The notes under the pieces: model-generated
The model's database searches: none
The model's input: the letters and a program-made list of their open reading frames with translations, nothing else
Told to the model about the DNA's origin: nothing
From: Thermoplasmata archaeon
Lineage (GTDB): Archaea > Thermoplasmatota > Thermoplasmata > Thermoplasmatales > Thermoplasmataceae
Direction of reading: 5' to 3'
Assembly (NCBI GenBank): GCA_021850505.1
Contig: JAJZLW010000105.1
Span: 1-6,726 of the forward strand
DNA: 6,726 nt
Shown here: in pieces, positions 5,265-6,726 of the stretch
Layout of the letters: each line of letters begins with the position of its first letter
Position numbering within the stretch: position 1 is the first letter of the stretch
Position numbers and translations under genes: made by a program

Positions 5265-6404
5265 ATGGGTCTTGATCAACTGCAAGGATCGGCATCACTT
5301 GAGGTGCTCGATCTTGTTTTTAAAAAGCGATCAGAGGGAAATAATGTAATTTCCTTTTACATAGGAGAGCCTGTTTTTGACACCCCCAAGGCAATAATAG
5401 ATGCAGCGGTTGAAGGCATGCGATCTGGAATGACGCATTACGTATCCTCGTTTGGGATCGAAGAGTTCAGAGAGGCCGCCGAGAAGAAAGTGGCCAGGAA
5501 AAATGGGATAAAGTGCTCTGCAGATAACATAATTTTCATGTCTGGTAAGATGGCGATCTATGCTGTGGGGATGGCGTTGAATTTATCTCCTGGATCAGAA
5601 GTCCTGGTTCCGGATCCTGGTTATTTTTATTCCGAGCCTTCACTGATGGCTGGCCTGGTTCCTGTAACGTATGACCTTAACAGTGATTATTCCTTTAATT
5701 TCGACGATATCAGGAAGAAAATCAACAGCAGGACACGGGCGATATTCATTAATACACCATCAAACCCTACTGGCGTTGTATACAGTGAAAAGGAGCTGAG
5801 AGAACTCTATTCAATATGCAGAGAGAAAAACATTAAGATTGTAAGCGATGAAGCTTATGAGGATTTGGTTTATGAGAAAAGCCATTTCTCAATTGGGTCG
5901 TTCGAAAGTGAGCCTGATCTCGTAATAAGCATCTTTACACTTTCAAAGAGTTACTCGATGACCGGCTGGAGAGGTGGCTATATCATTGCAGAAAAAAACA
6001 TTGTCAAGCGGATTGGGAAGTTCATGGAGCACGCTGTAACATGCTTCCCTGCATTCATTCAGCATGCCGCAGTTGTGGCCCTTACAAAGTGTGACAGAGA
6101 GGTAATGGATTTCAGGGAAAAGTTCAGGCAGAGAAGGGACCTGGCTGTCAGCCGCCTTAAGGAGATAGACCAGCTTTCTGTGAATAAGGTGGAGGGCGCT
6201 TTCTATATCTTCCCGGAATTCAGTGTGAAGATGACTTCAGATAAACTGAGCCGGGAGATACTGAATAAAGCCAACGTGGCGCTTCTTCCAGGATCAGCAT
6301 TCGGAAAGAGGGGCGAGGGTCATTTGAGGTTCTCATATTCAGGCTCGCTTGAGGACATTGATGAGGGCATGAATCGTCTTGCAAAATTCTTCAATGATCT
6401 TTGA
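5265..6404 (+). CDS. Class I/II PLP-dependent aminotransferase
   Basis: A 379-residue fold type I aminotransferase close to the aspartate/aromatic aminotransferases of archaea and bacteria, which move an amino group between an amino acid and a 2-oxo acid in the cytoplasm. The N-terminal segment ISFYIGEPVFDTP (29-41) is the usual start. N167 in TPSNPTG and D195 in SDEAYEDL contact PLP, K228 in LSKSYSMTGWRGGY is the Schiff-base lysine, R236 binds the cofactor phosphate, and R355 in HLRFSYSG binds the substrate carboxylate. Every key residue is present, so it should be active. SGKMAIYAV (93-101) in the phosphate-cup region has K-M where relatives usually have a different pair. Length is normal. 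The start is supported by a TATA-like box 24 bases upstream. Amino donor is not readable: aspartate, alanine or an aromatic or branched amino acid are all possible. It is transcribed towards the membrane-protein gene at the right edge. Confidence 0.9.
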   Translation: MGLDQLQGSASLEVLDLVFKKRSEGNNVISFYIGEPVFDTPKAIIDAAVEGMRSGMTHYVSSFGIEEFREAAEKKVARKNGIKCSADNIIFMSGKMAIYAVGMALNLSPGSEVLVPDPGYFYSEPSLMAGLVPVTYDLNSDYSFNFDDIRKKINSRTRAIFINTPSNPTGVVYSEKELRELYSICREKNIKIVSDEAYEDLVYEKSHFSIGSFESEPDLVISIFTLSKSYSMTGWRGGYIIAEKNIVKRIGKFMEHAVTCFPAFIQHAAVVALTKCDREVMDFREKFRQRRDLAVSRLKEIDQLSVNKVEGAFYIFPEFSVKMTSDKLSREILNKANVALLPGSAFGKRGEGHLRFSYSGSLEDIDEGMNRLAKFFNDL

Positions 6405-6565
6405 AGTTAGAATCGGAATGCCTGCATATAGGGAAATTACTTGACTGTCTGAACATAAACCACAGAATGCTGGTATGTCCCACGTTTAACCTATTTAGTA
6501 CTGCAAATGACCATACTTCAAATTATCACGCAAAGCTATTGAGATAAAAATTCTCCTGAGAGCAG

Positions 6566-6571
6566 AAAAAA
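6566..6571 (-). terminator. Possible T6 terminator of the right-edge membrane-protein gene
   Basis: Six T residues on the minus strand lie about 50 bases after the stop of the right-edge gene, following an AT-rich stretch (6582-6610). They could end its transcript in the convergent space before the aminotransferase. On the plus strand I see no clear terminator for the aminotransferase in 6405-6565, nor any other feature there. Confidence 0.35.
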
Positions 6572-6606
6572 GAGATGTTAAAATATTATTACGAATATAA
6601 TATATT

Positions 6607-6633
6607 AATTCAGGAAGTAATCAATCCTGAATT
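6607..6633 (-). repeat. Perfect 9-base inverted repeat at a gene's 3' end
   Basis: Arms AATTCAGGA (6607-6615) and TCCTGAATT (6625-6633) are perfect reverse complements around a 9-base loop. The stop codon of the right-edge gene (6623-6621) lies in the loop, so the mRNA could form a hairpin at its 3' end. The downstream sequence is very AT-rich, which fits a transcript-ending or stabilising role. That role is an inference. Confidence 0.5.
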
Positions 6634-6726
6634 TCGCTTCCTGGTTCTTTGAAACCCGGAATTGATATATTTCTCCTGTAGGCATATACAAGGATAACCG
6701 CAAGTATACTGTATACCAGAACCAGG
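6621..6726 (-). CDS. Membrane protein, C-terminal fragment (possible transporter)
   Basis: The minus strand enters from the right edge in an open frame of 34 codons ending with TGA at 6623-6621. It starts with a hydrophobic segment, LVLVYSILAVILVYAY, followed by RRN and a polar tail ending in GSEIQD. That is a last transmembrane helix with positive residues on the inner side and a short cytoplasmic tail, the usual end of a multi-pass permease. Amino-acid permeases of the APC family and MFS transporters both end this way, so the family is not assigned. The other two frames on this strand read as polar, non-membrane sequence or stop, which favours this frame. It is convergent with the aminotransferase, with 216 bases between the two stop codons. 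Confidence 0.6.
   Translation of the reverse strand, partial: LVLVYSILAVILVYAYRRNISIPGFKEPGSEIQD

Noticed and set aside
2825..6404. A single operon of FAD oxidase, enoyl-CoA hydratase and aminotransferase
   Set aside because: The 84- and 100-base gaps each hold a well-placed TATA-like box directly before the next start codon, so separate transcription is more likely.
6704..6716. Near-palindrome GTATACTGTATAC in the right-edge region
   Set aside because: It lies inside the membrane-protein reading frame and is readily explained by its Val/Tyr/Ile codons, so no regulatory role is supported.

Overview
The window looks like a piece of a moderately AT-rich archaeal chromosome, most probably from the Thermoplasmata (Thermoplasma/Ferroplasma/Cuniculiplasma-like). 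The evidence is frequent AGA/AGG arginine and ATA isoleucine codons, TATA-like boxes about 24-28 bases before several start codons (leaderless transcripts), the near absence of Shine-Dalgarno motifs, and the protein types: a short stand-alone Lrp/AsnC ligand-domain protein, a zinc-ribbon threonine synthase-like protein and a BBE-type FAD oxidase. The exact taxon is an inference.

Layout. The left third is on the minus strand, read right to left: an HpcH/HpaI-family class II aldolase (1515-2276), a threonine synthase-like PLP enzyme with a GTG start (196-1404), and the first 18 codons of a stand-alone Lrp/AsnC ligand-binding (RAM) domain protein that runs off the left edge (1-56). About 550 bases without a recognisable gene (2277-2824) separate this block from three plus-strand genes: a BBE-like FAD-linked oxidase (ATG at 2825), an enoyl-CoA hydratase/isomerase with both catalytic glutamates (4382-5164), and a class I aminotransferase with a complete PLP site (5265-6404). 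At the right edge the C-terminal end of a membrane protein arrives on the minus strand (6621-6726), convergent with the aminotransferase.

How the genes may work together. Every complete gene encodes a soluble enzyme of carbon or amino-acid metabolism, and most seem to have their own promoter, so this is a neighbourhood of single transcription units rather than one operon. The aldolase and the FAD oxidase are divergent and could both act on sugar-acid-like compounds. The hydratase and aminotransferase fit acyl-CoA and amino-acid turnover. These links are inference from position only.

I see no CRISPR array, intact mobile element, tRNA, rRNA, or defence or toxin system. The points most worth a second look are three inverted repeats at promoter-like positions, one of which encloses the FAD oxidase TATA box; the unexplained divergent spacer with a frame broken by a single TAG; and departures of the threonine synthase-like protein from the family consensus. 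I did not find a convincing new multi-gene system.
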